Shown here: positions 45,765 to 59,124 of the stretch, in pieces
Layout: each line of letters starts with the position of its first letter
Position numbering within the stretch: the stretch's first letter is position 1
Assembly (NCBI GenBank): GCA_014773175.1
Contig: VXCM01001445.1
Location: 1 to 64,000 of the forward strand
Direction of reading: 5' to 3'
Length of the DNA stretch: 64,000 nucleotides
Source of the DNA: Lucifuga dentata
Lineage: Eukaryota > Chordata > Actinopteri > Ophidiiformes > Bythitidae
Position numbers and translations under genes: made by a program
The notes under the pieces: model-generated
Told to the model about the DNA's origin: nothing
What the model saw: the letters and a program-made list of their open reading frames with translations, nothing else
Database searches by the model: none

Positions 45765-46915
45765 TTTTAAATGCATGCAACACAGGACGTATGGTTGGTA
45801 ATATTCTAATTAATCACCGTATGTATGCAGATGATCTGGTAGTTTTCTGTTCATGCAGTGCTATAACACTGAAGGTCTGCTCACAATATGGCATTGATTT
45901 TGACATCATATATAATGCTAATAAGAGTAATATTATGGTTGTTAGAAGCAAAGAAGACAATTAGAAATAAAGAAATTAGTATTTTCTGAATTCTTCTTAT
46001 CAGGTATTGCTCTTAAATTGTGCCTAATTGTTCCTATTAACTAATATTTATCACCTGGAAAGAATAAGATATTTACAAACTGATAGATTAGACTACTTCA
46101 GTAAGGTTTGGAAACCGTTTATGGTATATTTGAAGCTGTGTTGATTTTTTTGAATACCAGTATTTTTGTTATGGTTCTTTTTTGAATTCTGCTACAATTA
46201 AGGTTTTTATGTTACTGAATTTCTAATTCAGTTGAGCTGCTGCCCTGTCTTATTTATTTATTATTTACTTAGTTATTGTTTTCCTTTCTTATCCACAGGG
46301 TGTATATTGTTTGTAAATATTTGCTTTATATTATTATTGTTAAGTTAGAAATGTAAAAAATAAAAGGGATAAAATTGTGCCATGAGATTAAATATCTTGG
46401 CTGTTATATCGTCAACAATTTGTCAGATGATAAAGACTTCTACAGACAGCGTCACAAGCTGTATGCACAAGCTAACGTGTTGGCTCAAAAATTCAATATG
46501 TGCACAGTTTCTGTGAAGATGTCTTTGTACAGAACATTCTGTAACCCCATATACTGCCCACTTGTGATGCTACTATAGAACTGCCCACGTTGCTATAGAA
46601 AAAACAGCATGCAGAAACTTTAAGTGGCCTATAATGACGGCATGAGACTGCTTCTTAAAATATCACACTGGTGCAGTGCTAGCTACATGTTTGGAATTGC
46701 TGGTGTGTCTACCTGCTCTGCTGTAATACCAAATATTATGTTTAGATATATGTGCAGGTTGTTGGTTCAGCAAAAGGCATTATTCTTGGCCGACCCTGAG
46801 CTGAGCTTGGTCAGGTATTCATCGAAACTGTGAAGCCACTGGCGCTCCTGTTTGTACATGAATACAGCTTGCTGATTTACAGGGTTTTATTCACTGTATT
46901 TATTGAATTTTTAAA
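45765..46915 (+). mobile_element. Degenerate LINE reverse transcriptase with nested insertion
   Basis: Broken reading frames resemble a non-LTR retrotransposon. Around 45765-45960 the translation CNTGRMVGNILINH is followed by MYADDLVVF, the YADD catalytic box of reverse transcriptase. After the nested insertion come HEIKYLGCYIVNNL, YRQRHKLYAQANVLAQKF and, past in-frame stops, VAYNDGMRLLLKI. The 5' end is missing, and stops and at least one frameshift show it is dead. The family (L2/CR1-like or other) was not assigned. Confidence 0.85.
46025..46371 (+). mobile_element. Retroposon nested in the LINE
   Basis: 347 bases inserted between two copies of aaattgtgcc (46015-46024 and 46372-46381). Its right end is A-rich (ATGTAAAAAATAAAAGGG), as expected for target-primed insertion. 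Removing it rejoins the LINE frame at ALKLCHEIKYLG. Probably a 5'-truncated LINE 3' end. Confidence 0.82.
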
Positions 46916-46918
46916 TGT

Positions 46919-46962
46919 ATATATATATATATTTTTTTTTTTTTTTNTTTTTTTTTTTTTTC
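46919..46962. repeat. AT and poly-T run with N
   Basis: Short (TA)n then T-run with N at 46947. Confidence 0.85.
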
Positions 46963-47879
46963 TTTTATAGTGTAGTATGGACCATCCTCTGTGTCCTAAA
47001 TAATGTTATCTATCTATTTTGTTTTGGTCCACACCCACGTTCGATTGTTGTATTCCAACCTGCCCAAATCAATCGCACCATCGCCTGAGTCTGATTCCAG
47101 CAAAGCAAACCGTGTCGGTATGCCAACACGTTAAAGATCATCAGGTAAAGATCATGCAGGATAATACACCCAAACCGTGAACTTTTTGTTTGACAGGCGA
47201 CAAGTGCACTATGTGCTTATGTGCTTAGTGGCCCTATGCTTAACATGTTTGACATAATTTGGCCCTTGGGGAAAACTAGTTGGGGAACCCTGTCGTAAAG
47301 TTTTTTTGAGGACAGCCACGGCAGATTAAGGCACGTCTCCGTTCCCAGTGTAACTTTTCAACTTGGTGATAATGGCGGCCAACAAGGTGGAACAGGAGCT
47401 GTAATCTCGGTGCTCTGAGATGGACAAAACTAGCTCGGACGCTTGGCACAGATATGGAGATGGAGAGGGAATAGAGGAGGAACTTTATGAAAGGAACTCT
47501 AACCAGCAGCTTGGTTATTCAGTAACAGTGGGTGCTATCTCTTCCCTTCAGACAGCTGAGTCATGCTGTGCTGAGTCAAAGCTTACTGATTAGCAGCTAC
47601 GTTTGTTAAAGGCAGATTCTTTGAATTGCCATCAAACTGTGAAAGTAAATTTACTGAAAAAAAAAAAAAAATTGTGAAAGTAAATTTACTAAAGGAAGAA
47701 CTGTGAAAGTAATAAACCTAAAAAACACGAAAAAGTCATTTGGCTTTTTATGGAACCACCAGATCCTGTGAGGCACCATGTGTCGCATGACAAATCCATG
47801 AAGAAGATAAGAAACATTTTAAATTGTACACTCTGACTGTGTGTGTGTGTGTGTGCGTAAGTGACTGAAATGTGATTTG

Positions 47880-48780
47880 GAAGTGATTATTTGATTGCAA
47901 GGTGCTGCTGACTTGTCATTTCACTTGCGTCAGGAGCTTCTCACTGTTGCCATGGCGATGACTGCTTCTCATTAAGTGACAGATAGCAGCCTCTCCTCAA
48001 ATTTGATCCAACAACCAAGCGTGTAACAATTTAACACACACACACACAAAAAAAAAAAACATTAATTAACGCAGAAAATACTCCAATTAGCCTTTCCGTA
48101 CCGTTTGATGCAGCAACTGCATGTAGGGTTACAAAACTTAAAGGAGCCTTTAAATAAAAAACAAGTTACTAGTTGCATCGTCAGCAGCAATATTCATCAA
48201 GATTACAGATGCAATCTTAATCTGTCCTCTATCTCTCCTTAAATGCCCCGTCCGCTATCATAATGTCCTGCTTCTCATATCTGATGGTCGTGTTGTGCTT
48301 AATAACAAGCTATGGCTGCGGGAGGGGGAGGGGTGCTGAGGGAGAAAAACAAATTAACAAAGCTATTCACAGCCCCTGCAACACCAGGGGGTACGAGAGG
48401 AAGGGAAAGAGGCCAGCAGAGAAAGAGAGGAGGTCTGTCTTAGCTAATCACAACAGGGGGGAACACACTACTATCGCTTAGGCACTATATTATCTCTGCA
48501 ATCATGCACCATCCTATTGTTGAGCTAATTGGAAACCTTAATTTGAGGCATAATATCAGTGCCTCATTATTTCTTGGGTTAGTTTTTCCAAGATTAATAA
48601 GCAAGTCCCTAACCTGCACAAAGAAATTCAGCAATTGACAATAATTGGTATAAAGAAAAGGTTCCAAACTGCCAAGTGTTTATCAAATTCTTAAGTAACC
48701 TCAAGCGTTGTTGTAATTTTTTTTCCTAAACTTGCTAATAAAATCCACAGAAATGGCAGAGCCGTACACCACCGCTCACA
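47880..48780. other. Repeat-poor intronic stretch, possible conserved element
   Basis: Mostly unique sequence without frames, rich in motifs such as CTAATTGGAAA, TTTGAGGCATAATA and CAATAATTGG; 48490-48690 looks the least repetitive. Function not shown by sequence alone. Confidence 0.3.
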
Positions 48781-48793
48781 CTGTGTGGCAACA

Positions 48794-49426
48794 GGGTCCA
48801 GGTACGTAACGCCAATCGATTTTCGTTTTGGAGGAGGAAAACGGAAAATAAAAAATGAGTCTTTGTACGTTTCACACTTGAAAACTTTCTGCTTTGCTTT
48901 CGCGTTTATTTCTTTGTTTGCCCTGGAAGTCTTTGATCTTTACCTGGTTTGTAACCCACCTAAAACCAAAGAGGAAGAAGCTAATCGGACAGTAGATTCA
49001 AACGGGAAATATATCTTTGCAAAAACATGCGGATTTCATTTTAGAAAATAGGGGGAAAAGAATATCTAGCGATGATATCACTGCTGTATTATGAGCCTAA
49101 TTTGGAGCCAGACAAGGATTTTCAGAGAGGTGTGTTGGAAGATGATTTGCTGAACAAGGACTTTGAAAGTGAAGCTACTCTGATGGCAAACATGAGCTTG
49201 AAGTCACTAATGCTAAGTTTTCAAGCATTAAACTAATTTACCATTTATGAACATAAACAGAAAAATCGGAAAATGACTCATTTTTCATTCTCCTATTTCA
49301 AAACGAAAATCGGAAACGGCTCGTTTTTCATTTTCCTATTTTAAAAATGGGAAAAAATGGGAAAGGGTTCATTATCCGTTTTCCATTTCCCCATTCCAAA
49401 ACGAAAATCATTATGTACACGGACCC
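48794..49426. mobile_element. MITE with GGGTCC termini
   Basis: Left GGGTCCAGGTACGTAACGCC, then GATTTTCGTTTTGG; the right end CCAAAACGAAAATC and GTACACGGACCC is its inverted match. Several subterminal CGGAAAA / TTTTCCG pairs. A fragment of the same family lies at 16149-16211. Confidence 0.8.
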
Positions 49427-50098
49427 AACGCAGCATGATGAGACAGTTCACAAGCTGGCTTAAACGCTCAACCATGGCTGACTGTGACAAAGACTACGAA
49501 GCTTGATGAGAAAACATGAAGGGGGTGATTCATAGAAACTACAAANAAAAAAAAAAAAAAAAAAAAATCACGCTAGCCGAACAGCATCACGCTAAATAAG
49601 TGCCATGGTATCTGAAGCTCATTCATAAAGCTTTCCTTACGTTAATCAGAACGCCACTGTCCAGTTTTGATGTGTTTTTTTTTTATGCGGTGGCTCAGTA
49701 AAAGTCAGTGAAGATGCTTCGTATTTTAGACCCACGGCTTATTCTGCTTCCTCTGATGTCAAAGTATAAGAGTTAAATCAGCAAAGGAAACGTAAATTCT
49801 CTGCTTTAGATCTCTGCATGTTGAGAGAGGAGCAGGAACTGCAACTTTTGAGAGGAGAAAGCTTCAAATGCATCAAAATCTGCTGGGATGTGTGATAGAC
49901 CAAATCAAAAATCTCCATTTAAATAAATTAACTGATCAATGGAGGCTTATCTATCAAATTTATTGATCACTAAAACATGAGGCAAATACAGTTTAAAATA
50001 TCAGCCAGATTTCATACTGATGAAATTTGCCACGAGGCTAAAGCTTAATTTTTATGTGTCTGTGTGTTTTTTGAATCGTTTACTCAACATGCAAATGA

Positions 50099-51036
50099 TT
50101 ACCGTAAATTCTCTATTAAAAGCCGGTATTCAAATAATGGCCGGTTCCCATTAATAGCCAGGAGGTAAGTCAGCAGGATGAAATAGTGGCCGGTCCCCAA
50201 TAAAGGCCGGGTTGGTTTTTGTCTGTTACTGGTCCAGGCAATTAATATTAGTGTATTCTGCTGCTGCTAACACTAACTACGGAGCCTGGGAGGCTCACGG
50301 AGGAGGGGAAAAATGACTTCCTAAATCGTCTGAACGACTTCTTTTTTTTTTCTCTCTCTGTCTCCTTGAACCAGCCTGGGCTTCATAACCAGATGACAGT
50401 ATCTACGTTTTAAGTACCAAACCACTTTAAAAACCTCTAGCCGTTGTCCTTTCAGCCAGAAGGAACGACCGGACTCAGCGTGAAACAAAGCCGTAAACAT
50501 GGAGCTCCTCCCCGGCAAGGAGCGAGTGACGCTCCGCTGTAACACACCAACCCGGAAATGTGGATAAAATGGATGAAAACGAACCTTTATAAAAGCTGAC
50601 TAGAGGAATGATCACACTGTGAAATATTTCTCCATAGAGGTGGTATTTTTTTCCCCATTTATTTGTTTTTTTAAATTTTCTTTTCTTAAATGTAGTTATG
50701 GTGTGTCTAGCAGCGGTGGGACATGCTGCTAGCCGGCTACGAGGCTCTCATTTCGGTTTGAATCTCACCACGCCTACCGTAATAACTGTTGCAGGGAGCG
50801 CTGACTTAACAGATTTTACCGTGGTCATCATTTCCAGGGTTTTTAATGGAAAACTGAAGGACACAAATAAACTATGACACAGCAAAGGGAAAGTTTAGCG
50901 AGAAGCACGTAGTTCTACATCCATAATTAGAAATAAAGGTCCGTCTCCAATAAAAGCCTGTATCTTATAAAGGCCCGGTTCTCTCTGCAGTTGAGGTAAA
51001 TAAAGGCCCCGGCCACTATTAGAGCATTTACGGTAA
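50099..51036. mobile_element. MITE with TTACCGTAAAT termini
   Basis: Left TTACCGTAAATTCTCTATTA, right ATTTACGGTAA, an inverted match; both ends carry AAAGCCGG / GGCCCCGG-type blocks (AATAAAGGCC motifs repeated). Confidence 0.82.
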
Positions 51037-51264
51037 GTTCTATATTAACGTCTTTTCAAGGAAAATTTAGTGGAACCTTTTTACAAAACATAGCAGCAGT
51101 TTCCCATTTACATAAACAAATAAATGCTCTTTCTGCTGAAGTAAAGGAGAAACTGAAAGTGAAAGAACAAGGGTTGATTGATAAGTTCTGAGCCCAGTTG
51201 TGTGCTTTCCATGATCGTGGCTTTGAAGTCATCAGCACCCACACCGCTCACACGATGTGGCCCT

Positions 51265-51345
51265 TTAAAGGAAAATACCAGCATTTTGCATGTTTGAGCC
51301 CAATATATACAACCCGCATATATGCTATGTAACTTGCCATATAAA
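51265..51345. mobile_element. TTAA-family terminus fragment
   Basis: TTAAAGGAAAATACCAGCAT followed by TTTTGCATGTTTGAGCCC, then diverges. Confidence 0.6.
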
Positions 51346-52050
51346 ATGTCTATGTAAAATGCCATAAGATGCCAATAACAGGCGTTCATGAATGAGGGAA
51401 CATGGCTGCATGATGATATTTGTCCTCATCGACACATTAAATCTGGCACTATACTTTATGAATTTACCTAAAGCCTCGTTAAAAATGTAACAGCTGTGTG
51501 AAGAAAATCAGCTCCAAAGGAAGAAACATTTCCAACATTTGGAAATATTTTGCTCCAGCAAGTGTAAATGAATATGGAAATGTTTTACATGTTGCTAATG
51601 GTTTGAGTTGCTTAGCAATGTCTGCTACACTTATAATTTGCAGGTTAATTAAAAGATATGTGTGGCAATTATGAATAGAAATAGTTAGAAAGTCAGGACT
51701 GTTTCTTGAAATTTGGCTCTAATAACACGATGCCTGGGTGGAAACATGCAGCTAAATGTCATGTCAGAATCAGAAGCTGAGGATTTACGTAATCGGGTGG
51801 GTGTGATCGCCTCGCCTCGTTTGTGCAGTTTTAGTGGGAAGAACTATTCTGATGCAGTGCAGCATAAACTGGGGAAAAATGCAGCAGAAGAGAAAATTGT
51901 TTATTATAATAAGAAATGCAGTATGAGCAGGTGAAGTAAACGACCAATCACGCGGCTCCTCTCATCCTCTTTAAAGCAGCAGAGAGCTTAATGAGGCGGA
52001 GAGTCCAGACCACGACTTTCTGTCCCATCCCACAGCAGAAATACACAAGA

Positions 52051-53066
52051 AACAGCACCCAAATATTAATATACAGCACCCACTATACAGCACCCAAATA
52101 TTAATATACAGCACCCACTATACAGCACCCAAATATTAATATACAGCACCCAAATATTAATATACAGCACCCAAATATTAATATATAGCACCAAAATATA
52201 AAGCACCCAAATATTAATATACAGCACCCAAATATTAATATATAGCACCTAATATACAGCACTCAAAGATTAATATACAGCACCCAAATATACAGCACCC
52301 AAATATTAATATATAGCACCTAATATACAGCACCCAAATATTAATATACAGCACCCACTATACAGCACCCAAATATTAATATACAGCACCCACTATACAG
52401 CACCCAAATATTAATATACAGCACCCACTATACAGCACCTAATATACAGCACCCAAATATTAATATATAGCACCAAAATATAAAGTACCCAAATATTAAT
52501 ATACACACCCAAATATTAATATATAGCACCAAAATATACAGCACCCAAATATTAATATACAGCACCCAAATATTAATATATAGCATCAAAATATTAATAT
52601 ACAGCACCCAATATACAGCTCCCAAATATAAATATACAGCACCCAACTATTAATATATAGCACCAAAATATACAGCACCCAAATATACAGCCCCAACTAT
52701 TAATATACAGCACCAAAATATTATATACAGCACCCAAATATTAATTTCCAGCACTACAACACCCAAATATTAATATACAGCACCCAAATATTAATTTCCA
52801 GCACTACAACACCCAAATATTAATATACAGCACCCAAATATTAATTTCCAGCACTACAACACCCAAATATTAATATACAGCACTCAAATATTAATATACA
52901 ACACCCAAATATTAATATACAGCACCCAAATATTGATATACAGCACCAAAATATTATATACAGCACCCAAATATTAATTTCCAGCACTCCAACACCCAAA
53001 TATTAATATACAGCACCTAAATATTAATATACAGCACCAAAATAGTAATATACAGCACCCAAATAT
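52051..53066. repeat. 21-bp AT-rich minisatellite
   Basis: About 1.0 kb of units based on CAGCACCCAAATATTAATATA, many trimmed or with variants (CAGCACCAAAATA, TTTCCAGCACTACAACA). The last third has a higher-order repeat mixing the standard unit with AATTTCCAGCACTACAACAC. Confidence 0.95.
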
Positions 53067-53069
53067 GAT

Positions 53070-54080
53070 TTCTCTTGCAGACAATGGCCTTTTTGTTTTT
53101 TAGTTGAATCTACATTTTAGATTATAACAGAGAAGGAACATTTCTGCCTGTGCATAATGTTGTGAACTATTATTAGGTTGTTATTTTATAAGACGATATC
53201 TGTGCAATTAGACCGCAATTACAGTAACACAGCACATAAAATGTCCTCACATCATTTCTGTCTCATATTTAGCTAAGATTGCTTTAAGTTAGTAATATCT
53301 GCTGCACAATGCCAATACTGCAAATACAGTTGAGAGAAGCCGTAGTCTGACTGCTTTATATATTAATATCCCATTGTGAAGCTTGTGAGTATTATTTTTA
53401 ATAATCCAGAGGAGATCGTATTTGGAGCTTTGCATAAAGTAAAATTGTCCAAACACGTTTGATGAAAGAGGATTTATCCTGCCTGCTATTGAAATATACC
53501 ATTTTATTTCACTGTATTAGCTTGTAATCTTTGTGGAATAGTTTTGCTGTATGTAGAAAAGCACAGAAGGGCGTACACCTGTTTTGTTAGATCCCAGTGC
53601 CACATCTGAAGATTTTAATAATTAATGAAGGTACCCACACCGTTTGATCCATGCATAAATTACCCACAGCATATTCCTCAAATTGGATCCTGCAGATGGA
53701 ACACAGACAGTATTTCTGCTGCTGTATAATGGCTAAATTTACTCAATCAGCTGCAAGGAAAGACCTCATACATCCAACAAGTCAACTTCTATAGGTCAAG
53801 ACGTCCAACTGCAATTGTTGATTTTTGATAACAATCATGGATAAATCTCATCTAATAAGACTCTGACTTAACTGCATTTTTATGGACATTTAAAATTATG
53901 CAATTAGAAAAATAGATGTGTGTGTGTGCCGGTGCTAATAAAGGCCACGAAAATTGACCTTTCTGTTTATGTTTAGCAGTAAAAGCTAATCTGAGCAGGT
54001 GTAATTTATTTCTTTCTCGTAGCCCAGCTCCCTCAGACGCAGCAATATCTTCTGAGAAACTTTGCCATTCCTCTTCCTCA
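53070..54080. other. Repeat-poor intronic stretch, possible conserved element
   Basis: About 1 kb of unique AT-balanced sequence with no frame and no recognised transposon, unlike most of this intron. Candidate for comparative analysis only. Confidence 0.3.
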
Positions 54081-54589
54081 AGCTCTCGTTGAATTTCGTC
54101 TTCTGACTAAATAACAATTAAAGCTTGTACCTTGTCGTTCTACCATTGCGCTGTGGTTTTCTCCTTTTTTTTTTTTTTTTTTNTTTTTTTTTTTTTTTTG
54201 TTGTCTTTCTGGCATTCCGAATGGGTTACAGGAAAAACAAGCTGGCTAACGGTGATCGCAGCTGTTTCAGTGACGGTTTTTGTGACCAATCAGTACTAAA
54301 CAGTGCAGTAGCTCCGCCCCCCAGGGTACTATTTGGTCCGATGAGACTCACATGTTGAACAGGGACTGGAACGGGAACTGAAAATGCCACAGTTCCTGTT
54401 TTAAGTACCAAAGAAGTACCAAAAGTTTCAGTATTGTGGCAGTGTAAAAGGGCCTTTAACGATTTAGCAAATATGAGTAATACTACTGTAATACTACTGA
54501 GCAGAGGGTTTTTTTCTTCTTCCTGTCAGTAGCTGTTAATTAATTCACTAAAATTACTGAATCATTAAGTAATGAGACAATCTAATCAT

Positions 54590-54924
54590 CTGCTGGCCTG
54601 TCTCAACTTCTCCACCACACAAAAACATTAAGACCATGACCGCTTTCATCCTGCATTTGAATATCTTTGATTTACACGCTAACATATCATCTCCGCTCGT
54701 ATCGCATACGTCTCAGCACCAGTTGCCATGGTGATGTCAACATGTAGATCAATCATTGCCAAGCAGGAGTGGAGCATGACACCAATTAAAAGGTGATGTC
54801 GTCTCCAAGTCATCATTCAAACTCCTCACTAATGCACTAATTACCGGGGCTGGGACATTAATGGAATAGCATGGTTCAGCCTGGGGATTAATCTGCATGG
54901 ATTTGTGTATGTGATGTGTGTCTG

Positions 54925-54958
<34 letters not shown>

Positions 54959-54965
54959 TTAATGT
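54590..54965. other. Repeat-poor intronic stretch, possible conserved element
   Basis: Unique sequence with CACTAATTACC, CATTAATGGAA and GGATTAATCTGC motifs before a GT tract; no frame. Function unproven. Confidence 0.28.
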
Positions 54966-56950
54966 GAACCCCTGCCTGCTCCAGCGTGACCTTGAGCACC
55001 ACCACAGGAGGGAAATGAACTGGCTGGGTGGAGGGTTGGGATTGCGGCACTAGAGGAGGTGGCTGGGGAGGGGATGAGCTACGGTTGGAGGGATGAGCCA
55101 AGGTTGAGGAGGAGCAGAGAATTGGTGGAGTGGGAAGGGATCGATGAGTGAATTTGACATTTGACTTTGACAGACTCTACAGACGATATTCAGGCGAGCA
55201 CCACAAGCCATGAAACCTTCAAGTCCGGGAATCCACAGTGATTTCCTGAACTTTCAGGATGTTTTCAGACTTGTCCGTCTGCTTTATTCTGAAGACTGGA
55301 CTAAATTGCTGCGTCGCTGCATTCGCTTATTTGGAACAGAAAAACTGAAACACATCAACAAAAGCATGTGGGAACACTCGCTCTGCTCAACCTCAGAAAC
55401 GTCAGGCGGCGAGAGCACCAAACAGGAAGTTTACCTAAATAACACAAAACAATGACAGAATTAGGATACTTACTTAGTTGTAGTCTATATTTATAGTTGT
55501 ATTATTATTATTATTATTATCAATTTATTTTTTATTATTATTTATAGTTGTAATCATCATTTGAGCCATATACCAGCAGAATGCCAAACCTGAAAGAACT
55601 TTTTTATCAGTCCCTCAGGATTTCACGACATTTGTTTTGTGATTACTGCAACCAGAAATATATATATTTTGCGGCAGCTTTTCTGAAAGTCTGCGATATA
55701 TTTTGCAATGTTTTTTCATGTCAGTTTCATATAAAGCAACAAAAAGTCACATAAGCTCAGCTTTAGAACGATTTTAAGCAGAATATATACTATAAAAACA
55801 ATTTAAAAGTGCTCAATTTAGTTTATTTTACTGAGCAAACAGCTCTTTTTCTTTTTCTTACTTTAGCATAATCAAATAGGATTTTACATGGCGCTGATTA
55901 GTGTTGCAGCTAGCGGACATTTAGATCGCTAACATTTTTAGCATACGTCAGTGGAGTTGAACATAGCGAAAATTAGCATCAGGGCTAGCGGACATTTTGT
56001 GACTGGGAGTGAGAGATGCTGAAATAAAAGTATTTTGGGTTCATGATGAGACTGTGGCGGACATAACGGGAAACGCCGGTAAAAGTTGGAGTAAAACGCC
56101 GCTCACCGTGATTCTTCCAGCGCGTGCCACGTCTTCCTGCTGCCGCTTCAGTCACGTGACCTGCAGCTGCTGTGCTAAAGACGCTAACATTCTCTGTGCT
56201 TTGCTGCTTCTGTCCACTTTCTCTGGTGTTGCAGCACAACGTCACACGGAGTCAAAACTATCTCCTACTTTGATGTAAAACATTTATAAATAGTTTCTCA
56301 GGTCTTTATCTGTTACTTTGTTGGTAATGAGATGATGTCAGCATCATCAGCATCATCTTCACACGTTAAAACGCCGACAGGCCCGGGGAAAAATTTTGAT
56401 GACGTGCGGTTGGATTGGGCTATTTTCCCCGGTAACAGTGCAGGGATTGGTCAAAATTGAGAGCTGTCACATAATATGCGCTGATTGGTTGATTTTGCAT
56501 TGAATTATGCGATGGAGAATCGTGGAGGGAATGCTTTATGCAAAGAAGATCTGCCAGCTTTAGGCTGAACAGGAGAATGGAACGCAAAGTGAGCACATAT
56601 AACAACATGTCAGCCTTCAACATGCTAATATGAACACGTGTTAGGTTAGCTTGATATGCTATAACCTTTTCACAGCGTCTGTTTGCTCTGGGTAATCAAA
56701 GGTTCAGTTTACATTAACACAACCCTCGCTGGTTGCAGATTAATCAATACATCAACACATTGTTTGATAGTTAATTTATAATTACTTCACACCATAAACG
56801 AGCTGCTCCAGAGTTCGTTTGGAATGTCTGAGTATAGCTGCTCTGTTCAGACCCGCACGAACGAACCGTACAACGAAACAAACCCAAACCTGACTGAACC
56901 AGGCGAAAGCAGGTGAGAAAACTCCCTCAGTGTGGATCAGAACAGCAGCA

Positions 56951-56985
<35 letters not shown>

Positions 56986-58653
56986 TCATAACTTCATAAC
57001 TGGTGGATCCACTCTCAAACGAAAAACCTCACGCAACCTAAACGATAAACGCTAATGACATTTGTGGAAGAAGAGAAAACTAATTTGATAAAGCGAGATT
57101 AAAACAAAATAAACAAATAAATAAGACATCTCAACTTAAATCAAATAAAAAAAAATACAAACATTCCAAATCTGATTAGATGATATGATAAAACTATCCT
57201 GATTAATATTAATCATGAACAAACAGGCTGAAAAAGGCTGAAAAATAATGAGGTGTGTGTGTGTGTGTGTGTGTGCGTGCCTGGAATAATTACCTGTTTT
57301 GTGTGTGCTGTGTGGAGGACAGTTAATTTAAAAGCAGAAGACCCACAGAGGTTGATGTCTGGAATATGCATCACCTGCTGTGTTTCGAGTTAAAACTCTT
57401 TAAAGGAGTGCATGATTTCACAGTCCCGCTTTGATTTGATCCCGATCAGTTCCATCTCCTTTTTTTGTTTCTGTATGTTTTAAAAAGTCTTTTTAAGCCT
57501 CTTACATTTTCTACTTGTAAATCCCCTTTTTAGTTTGTTTCTCAGTTTTTATTGATTCTTGTCTGAATTCATTAGGTGGCGTCCTGACGAGCCTTCACAT
57601 TTCCTGTTCCTTGAGGGATCCAGTTCCTGTTTGTTTGTTGTTTTTTTCTTTAATAAAAAAAAAGAATAAACAAAGTGAATCTATCACCTTGTATTTAAAT
57701 GAGATCTCTGTATCTGGATACATTACCTGGATCATTTTCAACTTTTTTTTTATTTTTTAAAATTTTATTTAGTTTATTTAAATGCACAAAAAGCATTAAT
57801 CTCAACTTGAGAGGAGACGTTTTGTGCCAGATTTAGCTAACAGCTAATTTCCATCTGCAGTACCTGGGCAGGTAAACATAAAACAGACTACCATAATACA
57901 CAGACGCATGACATCAAACATCAGCACACTAATACACACACAATCACTTTACGCAAACAGAATAAAATCTCATTCATAATCAAAAGTCAAATTAATGCTG
58001 ACATGCCTGGTTGCTAAGAATGAGAAAGCAGGTTGTGCAAAAGTGGTACGTCGTATCAGGACGCTTAAATCAGACCTTAAATCAGGCCAAGAGGCTCAGA
58101 GCGGAGCTGCAAAAAGCTCTTTAATGGCGGAGGAGCAGCATTATGAATTATCTTAAATGCCAGTCGAATATCAGAATGCAGGATGAAATTTTCACATTTG
58201 CAATCTGCACGTTACATCTGGATTCTGGCTGCACTGAGGTCAAATCTCAGTCGGCGGGTCTTTATGTTATTAAAGGCCACGTTTTGTCTTTGTTCTATGT
58301 GTGAGCTTCATCCGTTTTTTTAAATGAGTTGTTTTGCATGGACTATCGCTGTCCACCTTCCAGGTGCAGCTGTCCATTTACAGCGAACCAGATCTCATTC
58401 AAAGTAACTTTATTAACAAGATTGAGCAGGAAGATTAGGTGGGGTGAAGTTTCTCACTTGTGTGCAGATTTTATCTCACAAATGTCTCCCAGCCTGACAG
58501 ATTTCATCTACACTTTACAAACTGACTGAGATCCAGACCACATCCACGTGTCGTCTGGCAGAGCGGATTGTTTCCTAATCGAAACGCATTTACACACTGC
58601 ATTAACAAGTGTTTCTGGATACAGATTGTGTTTTAATGCAGTGTGTAAGAATC

Positions 58654-59124
58654 TACTATATATACTCGACGATAAGCCAACCCCCGATTTTGACCTGCAA
58701 ATTTAGATTTTTAAAGAAAGTCACATATAAGCCTGATGTTGTTCCATTGATTTATTTGTTCAGTAAATTGCCTGTTTTTCTGGTACTGTCATAGTATTCC
58801 TCTGATTTTCTGAAAGCAATCCAGGTACCGGTAAACATGATATTTATTTCAGCAGCTGATTACCGTAACTGACCAATCATGGCTTACCGGATGCCACAAA
58901 ATATGCTGAATAAGATGTTTAGTAAGGAAATATCTCATTCTAAGGTATCATTTAAACTATTTTCATGGATAGTGGTAACGAGTAGTATTTCCACCCCTGG
59001 AAATTTCCTTCTCTGGGATCCGATTTGAATTATTAGTGTATAAGCCGACCCCCTGATTTGCATTGCGAAATTTGGTAAAAAACAAAAAAACCCAAACTCG
59101 GCTTATACTGGAGTATATACGGTA
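58654..59124 (+). mobile_element. MITE next to the transmembrane exon
   Basis: Left TACTATATATACTCGACGAT with AAGCC; the right end is the reverse complement of TTACCGTATATACTCCAGTA with TAAGCC (19/24 over the aligned part). It shares its interior with 6668-6945. It ends about 25 bases beyond the transmembrane exon's splice donor. Confidence 0.78.

Larger units (their letters stand above)
49570..51440 (-). repeat. Interspersed repeat, copy 3 (reverse), split by a MITE
   Basis: Reverse-orientation relative of 4200-4900 and 23400-24365: 49570-50098 and about 51037-51440 (GTTCATGAATGAGGGAACAT, ATGATATTTGTCCTCATCG). The two parts are separated by the MITE at 50099-51036. Confidence 0.6.

Noticed and set aside
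48785..49051. 88-codon plus-strand frame
   Set aside because: Lies within the GGGTCC-ended MITE; no similarity to a transposase or host protein that I recognise.
52066..52646. Minus-strand heptapeptide-repeat frames (YINIWVL)
   Set aside because: A direct product of the 21-bp minisatellite; frames break at every trimmed unit.
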